22,687 bases of DNA from Mageeibacillus sp. UBA5770 (lineage in GTDB: Bacteria > Bacillota_A > Clostridia > Saccharofermentanales > Saccharofermentanaceae), in NCBI GenBank assembly GCA_002418705.1, contig DIEQ01000066.1:1-22687 (forward strand), given 5' to 3'. Positions 7,230-14,852 of the stretch are shown here, one piece after another. The translations under genes were made by a program, and so were the position numbers. Every line of letters starts with the position of its first letter. Position 1 is the stretch's first letter. The notes under the pieces were generated by a model that worked only from the letters and a program-made list of their open reading frames with translations, had not been told where the DNA came from and ran no database searches.

Positions 7230-7457
7230 ATGGTAAAGAGAATTGATTTGAACAAGACGGTATACGAATTGAATATGGAGTATCCTGAGATCACCGGGAT
7301 ACTGACACAAGTCGGGTTTAGCGAGATGGGCATACCCGGGATGCTGCAGACGGCCGGCCGATATATGACGCTTCCCAAAGGTGCCGCCATGAAAAAAATA
7401 GATCTGGATATGATTAAGAGGGTCCTGCAGGATAACGGCTTTGAAATCATCGGGTAA
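7230..7457 (+). CDS. Stand-alone DUF1858 domain protein
   Basis: A 75-residue protein that is nearly all one DUF1858 domain: IDLNKTVYELNMEYPEI, then GFSEMGIPGMLQTAGRYMTLPKGA, then a C-terminal helix. In other bacteria this domain is found alone or fused to DUF438 and hemerythrin-like domains, which is the architecture of the next gene, 51 bases downstream. The two proteins therefore probably work together. The biochemical role is not known; a link to iron-sulfur or nitrosative stress is an inference from the ScdA/RIC-type neighbours of the family. The start at 7230 follows GGAAGGAG (7215-7222); an in-frame TTG at 7200 lacks a site. No cysteines, no signal peptide. Confidence 0.75.
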   Translation: MVKRIDLNKTVYELNMEYPEITGILTQVGFSEMGIPGMLQTAGRYMTLPKGAAMKKIDLDMIKRVLQDNGFEIIG

Positions 7458-7508
7458 TTTTCACAAGGTTCTTGTAAGAACAATTAGTCCGACACAGGGA
7501 GGTACATT

Positions 7509-8732
7509 ATGAGCGAGTACATTAATAACAGGGAACACCGCCAGCAGGTTATAAAAGACATTATCAGGCAGCTTTACGAAGGCAAATCGGCCGATGACGT
7601 GAAGCAGCAGTTTGAAGACGAATTTACAGGCGTATCGGCTTCGGAGATATCGGAGGCGGAAGGCGCACTCGTCGCAGAAGGTCTCCCCGTTGCGGAAATA
7701 CAGCGCCTGTGCGATGTCCATGCAGCCGTATTCAATGGATCTATCGAGGAAATCCATCAGCCGACCGATCCTGCCCTGATTCCCGGCCACCCGGCGAATA
7801 CACTTAAGAGAGAGAACAGGGAGATTGAGCGGATCATTGAAAAAGAGATACGCCCTTATGTTTCGAAGCTTGAGAGCAGGGGCAGCATTGCCATGCTCCT
7901 TTCAGGGATATCACATCTTTCAGAGATTAATATCCACTACCAGCGCAAGGAGAATGTATTTTTCCCTTATATGGAAAAGCACGGGATTACAGCTCCTCCG
8001 AAAGTCATGTGGGGCGTAGATGATGAGATCCGCGCACAGATTAAGGAACTGCTGTCTGGTCTAGGCGCGGCCCTTGGAGCTGATTCCGGAGCTGATATTA
8101 ATAATCTTGTGCAAAAAATCGAACCGCTGCTCGATAAAGTCACCGGTATGATTTCGAAGGAAGAGAATATCCTGATTCCGATGCTTCTCGAAAACCTGTC
8201 GCAGGACGAATGGAAGTCTATGGCGGATGAAAGCGATGAAATCGGTTATCTAGTTGAAGACGTACCGGAATGGACACCGGCTGCATCTGCTGCTGTTGTT
8301 CCGGCTGCGGCCGCAATACCGGTACAGCCGGGCATTGTGACGCTTCCGAGCGGGGTTTTTAAGGTTGAAGAATTGACAGCGATGCTGAACACACTTCCCT
8401 TTGACATCACATTCGTCGATAAGGATGACCTTGTGAAGTTCTTTTCCGAGGGTAAAGACCGGGTGTTCCCGCGAACAAAAGCGATCATCGGACGTAATGT
8501 TTCCAACTGTCATCCGCCGGCGAGCGTCCATATTGTGGAAAAAATCGTCGAGGACTTTAAGTCCGGTGCAAAAGACCAGGAAGACTTCTGGATCAATATG
8601 GGCGGCAAGTACATTCTGATCCGCTACTATGCCGTGAGAAATGAGTCAGGTGAATATCTGGGCGTTCTGGAAGTCACGCAGGATATTAAGCCGATCCGGG
8701 AAATCACCGGTGAAAAACGGCTGATGTCATAA
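7509..8732 (+). CDS. DUF438 - hemerythrin-like - PAS protein
   Basis: A 407-residue soluble protein in three parts: an N-terminal DUF438 domain (about residues 1-90), a hemerythrin-like HHE helical bundle (about 92-235) and a C-terminal PAS domain (about 285-400). A run rich in alanine and proline at about 258-275 joins the last two. The bundle has HPANTLKRE, HLSEINIHYQRKENVFFP and KEENILIPM, which carry the histidines and glutamates expected to bind a di-iron centre. The PAS part has RNVSNCHPPASVHIVEKI, typical of this family. Such proteins are thought to sense or handle oxygen, nitric oxide or iron, but no activity is settled. AGGGAGGT precedes the ATG. It lies directly after the DUF1858 gene, the usual partner domain. 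Confidence 0.85.
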   Translation: MSEYINNREHRQQVIKDIIRQLYEGKSADDVKQQFEDEFTGVSASEISEAEGALVAEGLPVAEIQRLCDVHAAVFNGSIEEIHQPTDPALIPGHPANTLKRENREIERIIEKEIRPYVSKLESRGSIAMLLSGISHLSEINIHYQRKENVFFPYMEKHGITAPPKVMWGVDDEIRAQIKELLSGLGAALGADSGADINNLVQKIEPLLDKVTGMISKEENILIPMLLENLSQDEWKSMADESDEIGYLVEDVPEWTPAASAAVVPAAAAIPVQPGIVTLPSGVFKVEELTAMLNTLPFDITFVDKDDLVKFFSEGKDRVFPRTKAIIGRNVSNCHPPASVHIVEKIVEDFKSGAKDQEDFWINMGGKYILIRYYAVRNESGEYLGVLEVTQDIKPIREITGEKRLMS

Positions 8733-8756
8733 ACAATCATGAGGAAGGAAATGGAT

Positions 8757-9053
8757 ATGATCATAATAAATGTACTTTACACGATTACGGATGGGAAAAG
8801 GGATGAGTTTTACCGGCTGCTGTGTGATATGGGAATCGGTGAAAAGTCCAGGAATGAAAACGGCAATATAAAATATGACTACTATTTTTCGGCGGAAAAT
8901 CCCGACGGCATTCTCCTTCTCGAGGCATGGACGAATCAGGAGGTACTCGACGCACACGCAAAATCCGCGCATTTCCTGGAACTTCAGGCTGTGAAGAAAG
9001 ATTATGTTACTGATGTTACAATCGATAAATATACCGCTGAGAAGATCATCTGA
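8757..9053 (+). CDS. ABM-domain protein, monooxygenase-like
   Basis: A 98-residue ferredoxin-like alpha/beta protein of the antibiotic biosynthesis monooxygenase (ABM) group. The pattern is an N-terminal strand (IIINVLYTI), a helix (KRDEFYRLLCDMG), then YDYYFSAENPDGILLLEAWTNQEVLDAHAKSAHF, where the E-x-W and the H-x-x-S-x-H-F signature are typical of ABM quinol oxygenases and YgiN-like proteins. Family members act on quinols or heme, or only bind small aromatics; the substrate here is unknown. The start at 8757 is eight bases after GAGGAAGGA (8741-8749). ATGs at 8739 and 8751 are badly placed for it. It is 24 bases after the DUF438 gene, so it is probably co-translated. Confidence 0.75.
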   Translation: MIIINVLYTITDGKRDEFYRLLCDMGIGEKSRNENGNIKYDYYFSAENPDGILLLEAWTNQEVLDAHAKSAHFLELQAVKKDYVTDVTIDKYTAEKII

Positions 9054-9082
9054 ACGAATTGGCACGAGATAAGGGGGGTTCG

Positions 9083-9709
9083 ATGCAGACATATTTTATC
9101 GGCATAGCAGGCGGCACCGCCTCAGGCAAGACTACGATTGTCCAACGGCTGAATGAAGTTCTGGCTGATAAAGGTCAGATCATTTATCTGGATGCTTACT
9201 ACTACGCTTTTTCGGATAAGACCCTTGCGGAGCGCAAGCAGCTCAATTATGATCATCCGGATTCTTTTGATTTTGATGCACTCGTTGAGGATATTAAGAA
9301 ATTAAAGGCAGGACATCCGATCCAAATGCCTGTATATGATTATGTCGATTTCACCCGTTCCAAAAGCTTCGTGACTGTCGAGCCGCATCCTGTCATAATT
9401 GTCGAAGGGATGCTGGTCCTGTGGTATCCGCAGCTCCGTGAACTCCTCGATCTCAAAGTCTATATAGATACACCTGCCGACGAACGCCTGATCCGACGGA
9501 TACGACGTGATACTAAGGAGCGCGGTCGAAGTGTGGATTCCATACTTGATCAATACCAGGAGACCGTCAGGCCTATGCATGAGCAGTTTATCGGGCCCTC
9601 CAAAAAGCATGCAGATCTGATCATACCCCGCGGCGCGGAGAATCAGAACGGCGTGCGGATTTTGCAGGAACATATCCGGATGCACCTGATGACGGAAGAT
9701 AAAGTATGA
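9083..9709 (+). CDS. udk: Uridine kinase
   Basis: A 208-residue P-loop kinase that phosphorylates uridine (and usually cytidine) to the monophosphate in pyrimidine salvage. Walker A is GGTASGKT at residues 10-17. The family signatures YLDAYYY, NYDHPDSFDFDAL and MPVYDYVDFTR (substrate site) are all present, as are VIIVEGML and the arginine-rich lid RLIRRIRRDTKERGR. The length is close to that of known uridine kinases. AAGGGGGG (9071-9077) fixes the ATG at 9083; an in-frame TTG at 9059 is poorly placed. The stop overlaps the start of the NUDIX gene by four bases, so the two are coupled. The salvage role is firm; its link to the upstream genes is unknown. Confidence 0.88.
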   Translation: MQTYFIGIAGGTASGKTTIVQRLNEVLADKGQIIYLDAYYYAFSDKTLAERKQLNYDHPDSFDFDALVEDIKKLKAGHPIQMPVYDYVDFTRSKSFVTVEPHPVIIVEGMLVLWYPQLRELLDLKVYIDTPADERLIRRIRRDTKERGRSVDSILDQYQETVRPMHEQFIGPSKKHADLIIPRGAENQNGVRILQEHIRMHLMTEDKV

Positions 9710-10287
9710 GTCTGGTCAGTGATATCAGGGCTTTCAAGCCCTGTAACGAACAGGAAGAGCGTGACAGGATTATCATGCTGCACTATCTGGAGACACATCC
9801 GGACGCTCTCTCACGGCAAAATGAGACAGCGCATTTTACTGCCTCAGCCTGGATCCTGAATAAAGAACATACGAAGATCCTTATGATACATCATAATATT
9901 TATAATTCCTGGTCCTGGACCGGAGGTCATGCAGACGAAGAATCCGACCTTGAAGGCGTTGCTGTGCGGGAAGCCCTTGAAGAGACCGGAATAAAGCAGA
10001 TAAAAGTGCTGGGGGACGGGATTTTTTCACTTGAAATATTGACAGTTGACGGTCACGAAAAACGGGGCGGGTATGTATCGTCTCATCTTCACCTGAATGT
10101 GACGTATCTGCTGGAAGCCGATGAAACGGACGAACTGTCTGTAAAGCATGATGAGAACAGCGGAGTATGCTGGTTCACACCGGAGGATGCTTCAGAAGCA
10201 TCGAGTGAACCATGGATGCGTGATAGGATCTATCACAAATTGAATATGAAAATGATTGATTATGTGAACAAATATTTGTTTACATAA
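9706..10287 (+). CDS. NUDIX hydrolase
   Basis: A 193-residue NUDIX-fold hydrolase. The Nudix box spans about residues 73-96: GGHADEESDLEG followed by VAVREALEETGI. The core REALEETG is intact, but the first glutamate of the canonical spacing is replaced by serine, with glutamates one and two places earlier. This resembles the GGHAD subgroup, whose members split nucleoside-diphosphate derivatives. The substrate is not predictable; the overlap with uridine kinase suggests a nucleotide, perhaps a pyrimidine one. It starts inside the udk stop (ATGA) with no separate promoter and is the last gene of the plus-strand run. No clear terminator follows. Confidence 0.85.
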   Translation: MSLVSDIRAFKPCNEQEERDRIIMLHYLETHPDALSRQNETAHFTASAWILNKEHTKILMIHHNIYNSWSWTGGHADEESDLEGVAVREALEETGIKQIKVLGDGIFSLEILTVDGHEKRGGYVSSHLHLNVTYLLEADETDELSVKHDENSGVCWFTPEDASEASSEPWMRDRIYHKLNMKMIDYVNKYLFT

Positions 10288-10467
10288 AATTAATTTGCTA
10301 AATCTTATTTGTATTTCATTGATAAAAGGAATAAAATCTACATATTGACCCTTCGGCCCATATATACCGACATATACAGCAAAGCCGGAATTGGATGTTT
10401 GAGTTCTTATATTTCCGTTAAAATCCCCCCAATGCGAAGCTATTTTGCATGATAAACGAGGTAGATT

Positions 10468-11244
10468 ATGGAAAACAGGACCACTCATACAGGAGCCCAA
10501 AATGAAAATCCGAATCTGCTCGGCCGGGGAATTCTGCCTGATACAAACAGACATAACCTTTCGGAAGTGTATAAAGCACGCAGGAAAAATGAGTTTGCTC
10601 TATATCCGCCTGAGGATATGCCGATTGTCAAGGGTATGCAGGGTATCATATCCCGAGTCGACGATATGATAATTGAACTTCCGGATGGTACGGAGAGAAA
10701 TCTGGAAATTTTTGGTTCGCCGGTACAGGATGCAGAGGGGAAAACCTGGGCAAGCCTTGTAACTTTTATGGATATTACTGAACGTATCAGAGCGTATGAT
10801 GACCTCGACGAAGCCCATAAATTTAATGAAGAGATTATTCATTCTGCCAATGAAGGCATTATTGTGTATGATCTTGAACTTCGCTACAAGCTCTGGAATC
10901 CTTATATGGAGAGATTGACCGGCACAAAATCGCAGCATCTACTCGGACAGCGGGCCGTTGATATTTTTCCGCAGATTACAAAAAACGGGCTTTTAAATAT
11001 GCTTGAAAATACATTGATAACCCAAAAGGCAGGCGAACACGAGGTCCGGTTTGATCACTCTGGGAGAAACGGGGGAGCCGGCTGGGCGAGAAATAACATT
11101 TCGCCGCTATATAACAGCAAGAACGAAATGATTGGCATCCTGTCTATTGTGCAGAATATAACAGAGCATAAAATATCAGAAGAGAAGCTTATGCACCTGA
11201 GCTATCACGACCAGCTTACGGGCCTTTACAACCGGCTTTTTTGA
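10468..11244 (+). CDS. N-terminal fragment of PAS-PAS-GGDEF-HD-GYP sensor, ended by frameshift
   Basis: A 258-residue front part of a cyclic di-GMP enzyme. GAGGT precedes the ATG by five bases. The first PAS domain is incomplete: only its second half is visible (about residues 45-110, ending FMDITERIRAYD), as though the usual N-terminal half had been lost. A full PAS domain follows (about 120-238, ending VQNITEHK). The GGDEF domain then begins (HLSYHDQLTGLYNR) and stops after two more residues at the TGA of 11242-11244. The next frame continues with the same domain. In its present form the fragment would have sensor domains without catalysis. Possible explanations are a real mutation, a sequencing indel in the T6 run or ribosomal shifting. 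Confidence 0.75.
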   Translation: MENRTTHTGAQNENPNLLGRGILPDTNRHNLSEVYKARRKNEFALYPPEDMPIVKGMQGIISRVDDMIIELPDGTERNLEIFGSPVQDAEGKTWASLVTFMDITERIRAYDDLDEAHKFNEEIIHSANEGIIVYDLELRYKLWNPYMERLTGTKSQHLLGQRAVDIFPQITKNGLLNMLENTLITQKAGEHEVRFDHSGRNGGAGWARNNISPLYNSKNEMIGILSIVQNITEHKISEEKLMHLSYHDQLTGLYNRLF

Positions 11245-11246
11245 AG
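11236..11246 (+). other. Frameshift site, CTT TTT TGA
   Basis: The zero frame reads CTT (11236), TTT (11239), TGA (11242). The downstream frame continues TTT TTT GAA GAG from 11237. Slipping one base forward on TTT before the TGA would join the two, which resembles the +1 shift site of prfB (CUU UGA). No internal Shine-Dalgarno-like stimulator is visible just upstream. The intact paralogue (18928-18978) has AGG TTT TTC GAA here, so relative to it two bases are missing. Confidence 0.6.
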
Positions 11247-11254
11247 AGGAACTG

Positions 11255-12241
11255 ATGAGGCTTGATACTGAAAGAAATATCCCGCTGACCATTGTGATGG
11301 CTGATGTTAACGGTCTCAAGCTTTTTAATGATTCTTTCGGGCATAAGGCGGGCGATGAACTCTTAAAGAAAGCAGCGGGCGTGATCAGGCAGGGCTGCCG
11401 GGCAGATGATATCGCAGCCAGGCTCGGCGGCGATGAATTTGTCATTATTCTGCCCGGAACGACTCTGTCACAAGCCGAGGGTATTACTGACCGTTTTGAA
11501 GCCCTTATGTCACAGGAAGAGGTCGAGTCAGTTTCCCTTTCGGTATCTTTCGGATATGAGACCAAAAAGTTCCGGGATGAAGATATCCATGAAGTTTTCT
11601 CTCGGGCAGAAAACCATATGTACCGGCACAAAATCAGTGAAAATTCAAGTATTCGAAGCAAAACTATACAAATTGTCATGAACACACTGTTTGAAAAAAG
11701 CACCAGGGAAATGCTGCACTCGAAAAGGGTCAGCGAACTTTGCGAAGCGATTGCGGCAGAGATCGGACTCGACAATGACACCATCCGTCAGGTGAAGACG
11801 GCTGGACTTGTCCATGATATTGGAAAAATCGGTATTGACGAGAGCATACTGAACAAGCCCGGACAGCTGACTAATGTTGAATGGGATGAGATAAAGCGGC
11901 ATCCCGAAAGCGGATGGCGTATACTCATTTCTGCGAATGAATTCTCGGAACTGGCTGATTTTGTACTTGAACACCATGAACGATGGGACGGCAGCGGATA
12001 TCCCAAAGGCTTGAAGGGTAATGAGATCTCTCTTGAAGCCAGGATCATTTCGATCGCCGACTCTTACGATGCCATGACAAGCGACAGACCCTATCAAAAA
12101 GGTGCCGGCAAAGCAGAGGCCATTGAAGAGATAATAAGATGCTCTGGCACACAGTTCGATCCGGATATTGCAAGGATATTTATTGAAAACGTGCTGTCCG
12201 GAGCAGACGATTTGCCAGTAATAAAATCAGCAGTAAATTAG
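11255..12241 (+). CDS. C-terminal fragment: GGDEF and HD-GYP domains
   Basis: A 328-residue rear part of the same sensor, counted from the ATG at 11255; the frame is open from 11237. The GGDEF domain is complete except for its first helix: LGGDEF with GGDEF at residues 58-62 and an inhibitory-site RxxD at 49-52 (RADD). The HD-GYP domain follows from about 135, with H187-D188 in HDIGKIG, H240-H241 in EHHERWDGSGYP and GYP at 248-250. GGDEF domains make cyclic di-GMP and HD-GYP domains hydrolyse it to GMP. GAAGAGGAA lies just before the ATG and could serve as a start site for an internal protein. It is about as long as the corresponding part of the paralogue at 16513 and shares long identical stretches with it. 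Confidence 0.8.
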   Translation: MRLDTERNIPLTIVMADVNGLKLFNDSFGHKAGDELLKKAAGVIRQGCRADDIAARLGGDEFVIILPGTTLSQAEGITDRFEALMSQEEVESVSLSVSFGYETKKFRDEDIHEVFSRAENHMYRHKISENSSIRSKTIQIVMNTLFEKSTREMLHSKRVSELCEAIAAEIGLDNDTIRQVKTAGLVHDIGKIGIDESILNKPGQLTNVEWDEIKRHPESGWRILISANEFSELADFVLEHHERWDGSGYPKGLKGNEISLEARIISIADSYDAMTSDRPYQKGAGKAEAIEEIIRCSGTQFDPDIARIFIENVLSGADDLPVIKSAVN

Positions 12242-12260
12242 AATAAAGGGGCGATGTTTT

Positions 12261-13385
12261 GTGCAGCCAATTCAATCTATTAAGGGAATTGAGACCGTGG
12301 ATATTGATATAAAGAACCGGGCTCTGGTTATTATTGATCAGACACAGCTGCCCAATCATGTTGAAGTGCTGCATCTGACAGGGCAGAATGAAATTCGTGA
12401 CGCCATTTATCTGCTCAAGGTAAGAGGAGCACCGGCAATCGGAGTTGCTGCGGCCATCGGCGTTTATCTGGCAGCGCTCGATTTATATACGGCAGACTAC
12501 CCTTCTTTCAGCCGCGATTTCCGAAAAGCAAAGGAATATCTTGCATCTGCAAGGCCGACCGCAGTCAATTTGTTCTGGGCGCTTGACCGGATGGAACAAG
12601 TTGTGCTGAATCACCCTGCTCTGCCGGTTCCCGGGATCTGTGATCTTCTGCTGGCTGAGGTTCTGGCTATCCGGGATGAAGACATCGCGGTCTGCCGCAA
12701 AATCGGCGAATTCGGATTGTCACTTCTTAAGCCGGGAGACGGAATCCTGACTCACTGTAATGCCGGCCGCCTGGCTACAGTCAGATACGGTACGGCTACC
12801 GCCCCGATTTATCTGGGGCATGAGCGCGGGTATTCCTTCCGCGTGTTTGCGGATGAGACGCGCCCGCTTCTGCAGGGTGCGCGCCTGACCGCTTTTGAAC
12901 TCGCTGACGCAGGAATTGATGTGACACTCATCTGTGATAATATGTCCGCGGCGGTTATGCGGCAGGGCTGGGTCGATGCCGTATTTGTCGGCTGTGACAG
13001 GGTCGCCGCCAACGGGGACACAGCCAATAAGATTGGAACCGCAGTGCTTGCGGCAGTCTCCGCCAGGTACCATGTGCCCTTCTACGTATGCGCACCAACA
13101 TCTACACTCGACATGGACTCACCCGACGGAGAATCGATCGCCATCGAAGAGCGCCCGTCATTTGAGGTGACGGATATGTGGTATAAAGAACCCATGACGG
13201 CTCCGGGTGTGAAAGTGTACAATCCCGCCTTTGACGTGACGGATCATGACCTGATCACAGGAATCATCACGGAGTACGGTATTGCTTCCCCGCCCTTTTC
13301 AGAGTCACTGCGGAAAATCATGGAGCAAAAGGAATGCGCACCGCAGCAGTCCATCGACCGGAATAGTCATGAAGGAGATATTTGA
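12261..13385 (+). CDS. mtnA: S-methyl-5-thioribose-1-phosphate isomerase
   Basis: A 374-residue enzyme of methionine salvage that converts methylthioribose-1-phosphate to methylthioribulose-1-phosphate. Signature segments are KVRGAPAIGVAAAIGVYLA, THCNAGRLATVRYGTA with the catalytic cysteine C166, and VGCDRVAANGDTANKIGT with the catalytic aspartate D246. The length is normal. The start is a GTG, nine bases after AAAGGGG (12245-12251); the nearer ATG at 12254 is out of frame. The C-terminal tail past the domain (PPFSESLRKIMEQKE and on) is a little longer than usual. No other mtn gene is seen here. The gene begins 19 bases after the sensor and ends one base before the GH13 gene. Confidence 0.92.
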   Translation: MQPIQSIKGIETVDIDIKNRALVIIDQTQLPNHVEVLHLTGQNEIRDAIYLLKVRGAPAIGVAAAIGVYLAALDLYTADYPSFSRDFRKAKEYLASARPTAVNLFWALDRMEQVVLNHPALPVPGICDLLLAEVLAIRDEDIAVCRKIGEFGLSLLKPGDGILTHCNAGRLATVRYGTATAPIYLGHERGYSFRVFADETRPLLQGARLTAFELADAGIDVTLICDNMSAAVMRQGWVDAVFVGCDRVAANGDTANKIGTAVLAAVSARYHVPFYVCAPTSTLDMDSPDGESIAIEERPSFEVTDMWYKEPMTAPGVKVYNPAFDVTDHDLITGIITEYGIASPPFSESLRKIMEQKECAPQQSIDRNSHEGDI

Positions 13386-13386
13386 T

Positions 13387-14703
13387 ATGTGGACAGACAG
13401 CAGCGTATTCTATCAGTTTTACCCGCTGGGCTTCTGCGGTGCTCCTCTAAATAACGACGGAATTGTCGTGCCAAGGATTCGAAAAGTGATGGAATGGACT
13501 GATTATCTGGCCGGTCTGCATGTAAATGCAGTTTATTTTTCACCGGTTTTCGAATCGGACAGCCATGGATATGACACGCGGGATTACAGCAGAATCGATG
13601 CCCGATTAGGCACCAATCAGGATTTTGCCGATGTCTGCCATTCGCTTCATGACAAGAATATCCGTGTGGTGCTTGACGGTGTTTTCAATCATGTCGGCCG
13701 CGGTTTCCGGGCTTTTCAGGATGTACTTAAGAATCGGGAAAATTCCCTGTACAAAGACTGGTTCTATATCCGATTTGATCAGAACAACGCATATAACGAC
13801 GGTTTTTCATACGAAGGCTGGGAAGGTCATTACGAGCTTGTCCGGCTCAATCTCAAGAACCCGCAGGTCGAGGAACACCTTTTTACGTGTATCCGGGACT
13901 GGGTTTCAGAGTATGGCATTGATGGTCTGCGGCTCGATGTTGCGTACTGCCTGGATGCGGATTTCCTGCGCAGGCTGCGCACCTTCTGTGACAGTCTTAA
14001 GCCTGAATTCCTCTTACTGGGAGAAGTTCTTTTCGGTGACTACAACCGGCTTGTCAATGACGAGATGCTTCACAGCTGCACCAATTATGAATGCTGCAAA
14101 GGATTGTATTCAAGCTTCAACGAGCTGAATATGTTTGAGATTGCCTATTCACTGAACCGGCAGTTCGGTCCGGAAAACTGGACGGTGTATAAGGGAAAGC
14201 ATCTGCTGAGCTTTGCGGACAATCATGATCTTACACGTCTTGCCAGTATTATTAAGGACAAACGGCATCTGCCGCTTGTATATGCGATGATGTTTGGAAT
14301 GCCCGGCGTTCCCTGCATTTACTACGGAAGTGAGTGGGGAGCAGAGGGCGTGAAGGAATCCGGGTCAGATGCGGCCTTACGGCCGTGCTTCGATCGGCCT
14401 GTCGAGAATGAACTTACAGGGCAGATTCGAAAAATGGCCGGGGTATACAGGAACAGTCCTGCACTTTATGACGGTGATTACAGACAGCTTGCCGTAACAA
14501 ACCGGCAGTTTGTTTTCGAAAGAAACCACCCGGAGGAGCGGATCATCGTTGCGGTTAACGCATCCGGAGAAGCTTATACCGCACATTTTGCCCCCGGCAT
14601 GGATGAAGCGGAGGACTTGCTGTCAGGACAGATAATTTCGCTTTCGGCGGGGCTCGAAATACCTCCTTACAGCTCATTCTGGCTCAAAAAAAATAAATCA
14701 TAA
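13387..14703 (+). CDS. Cytoplasmic GH13 alpha-glycosidase (alpha-amylase family)
   Basis: A 438-residue TIM-barrel enzyme of glycoside hydrolase family 13. The four conserved regions are present: DGVFNH (residues 97-102), GLRLDVA with nucleophile D184, LLLGEV with acid/base E213, and FADNHD with D281. The opening SVFYQFYPLGFCGAP and the segment FESDSHGYDTRDY are typical of a clostridial intracellular group. There is no signal peptide, so it probably acts on short maltodextrins or other alpha-glucosides inside the cell; the exact substrate is open. A beta-sandwich C-terminal domain ends at SSFWLKKNKS. GAAGGAGA (13370-13377) lies within the mtnA end and sets the ATG at 13387, one base after the mtnA stop, so translation is coupled. 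Confidence 0.88.
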   Translation: MWTDSSVFYQFYPLGFCGAPLNNDGIVVPRIRKVMEWTDYLAGLHVNAVYFSPVFESDSHGYDTRDYSRIDARLGTNQDFADVCHSLHDKNIRVVLDGVFNHVGRGFRAFQDVLKNRENSLYKDWFYIRFDQNNAYNDGFSYEGWEGHYELVRLNLKNPQVEEHLFTCIRDWVSEYGIDGLRLDVAYCLDADFLRRLRTFCDSLKPEFLLLGEVLFGDYNRLVNDEMLHSCTNYECCKGLYSSFNELNMFEIAYSLNRQFGPENWTVYKGKHLLSFADNHDLTRLASIIKDKRHLPLVYAMMFGMPGVPCIYYGSEWGAEGVKESGSDAALRPCFDRPVENELTGQIRKMAGVYRNSPALYDGDYRQLAVTNRQFVFERNHPEERIIVAVNASGEAYTAHFAPGMDEAEDLLSGQIISLSAGLEIPPYSSFWLKKNKS

Positions 14704-14852
14704 GCTGGAATATTGGTATATATTAGAGATATACTGAAAGCAGTATCAAAATCCCATGATTTGAATGGTTTGCCGAATGACCGCTGACATCATGCAGAAT
14801 TCATGCCGTACGTTATTGTTGGCGACTTTGTGTCAAAGGATGGTAGATAATC

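Noticed and set aside
10288..10467. Possible cyclic di-GMP riboswitch before the split sensor gene
   Set aside because: The conserved GEMM core and paired regions are not visible. The 180 bases are AT-rich with only weak promoter-like motifs (TTGATA-N16-CATATT at 10319-10346).
14704..14852. Small hairpin ATACTG-AAAG-CAGTAT (around 14731-14746) as terminator or riboswitch
   Set aside because: Six-base stem without a T run; no riboswitch core is seen.
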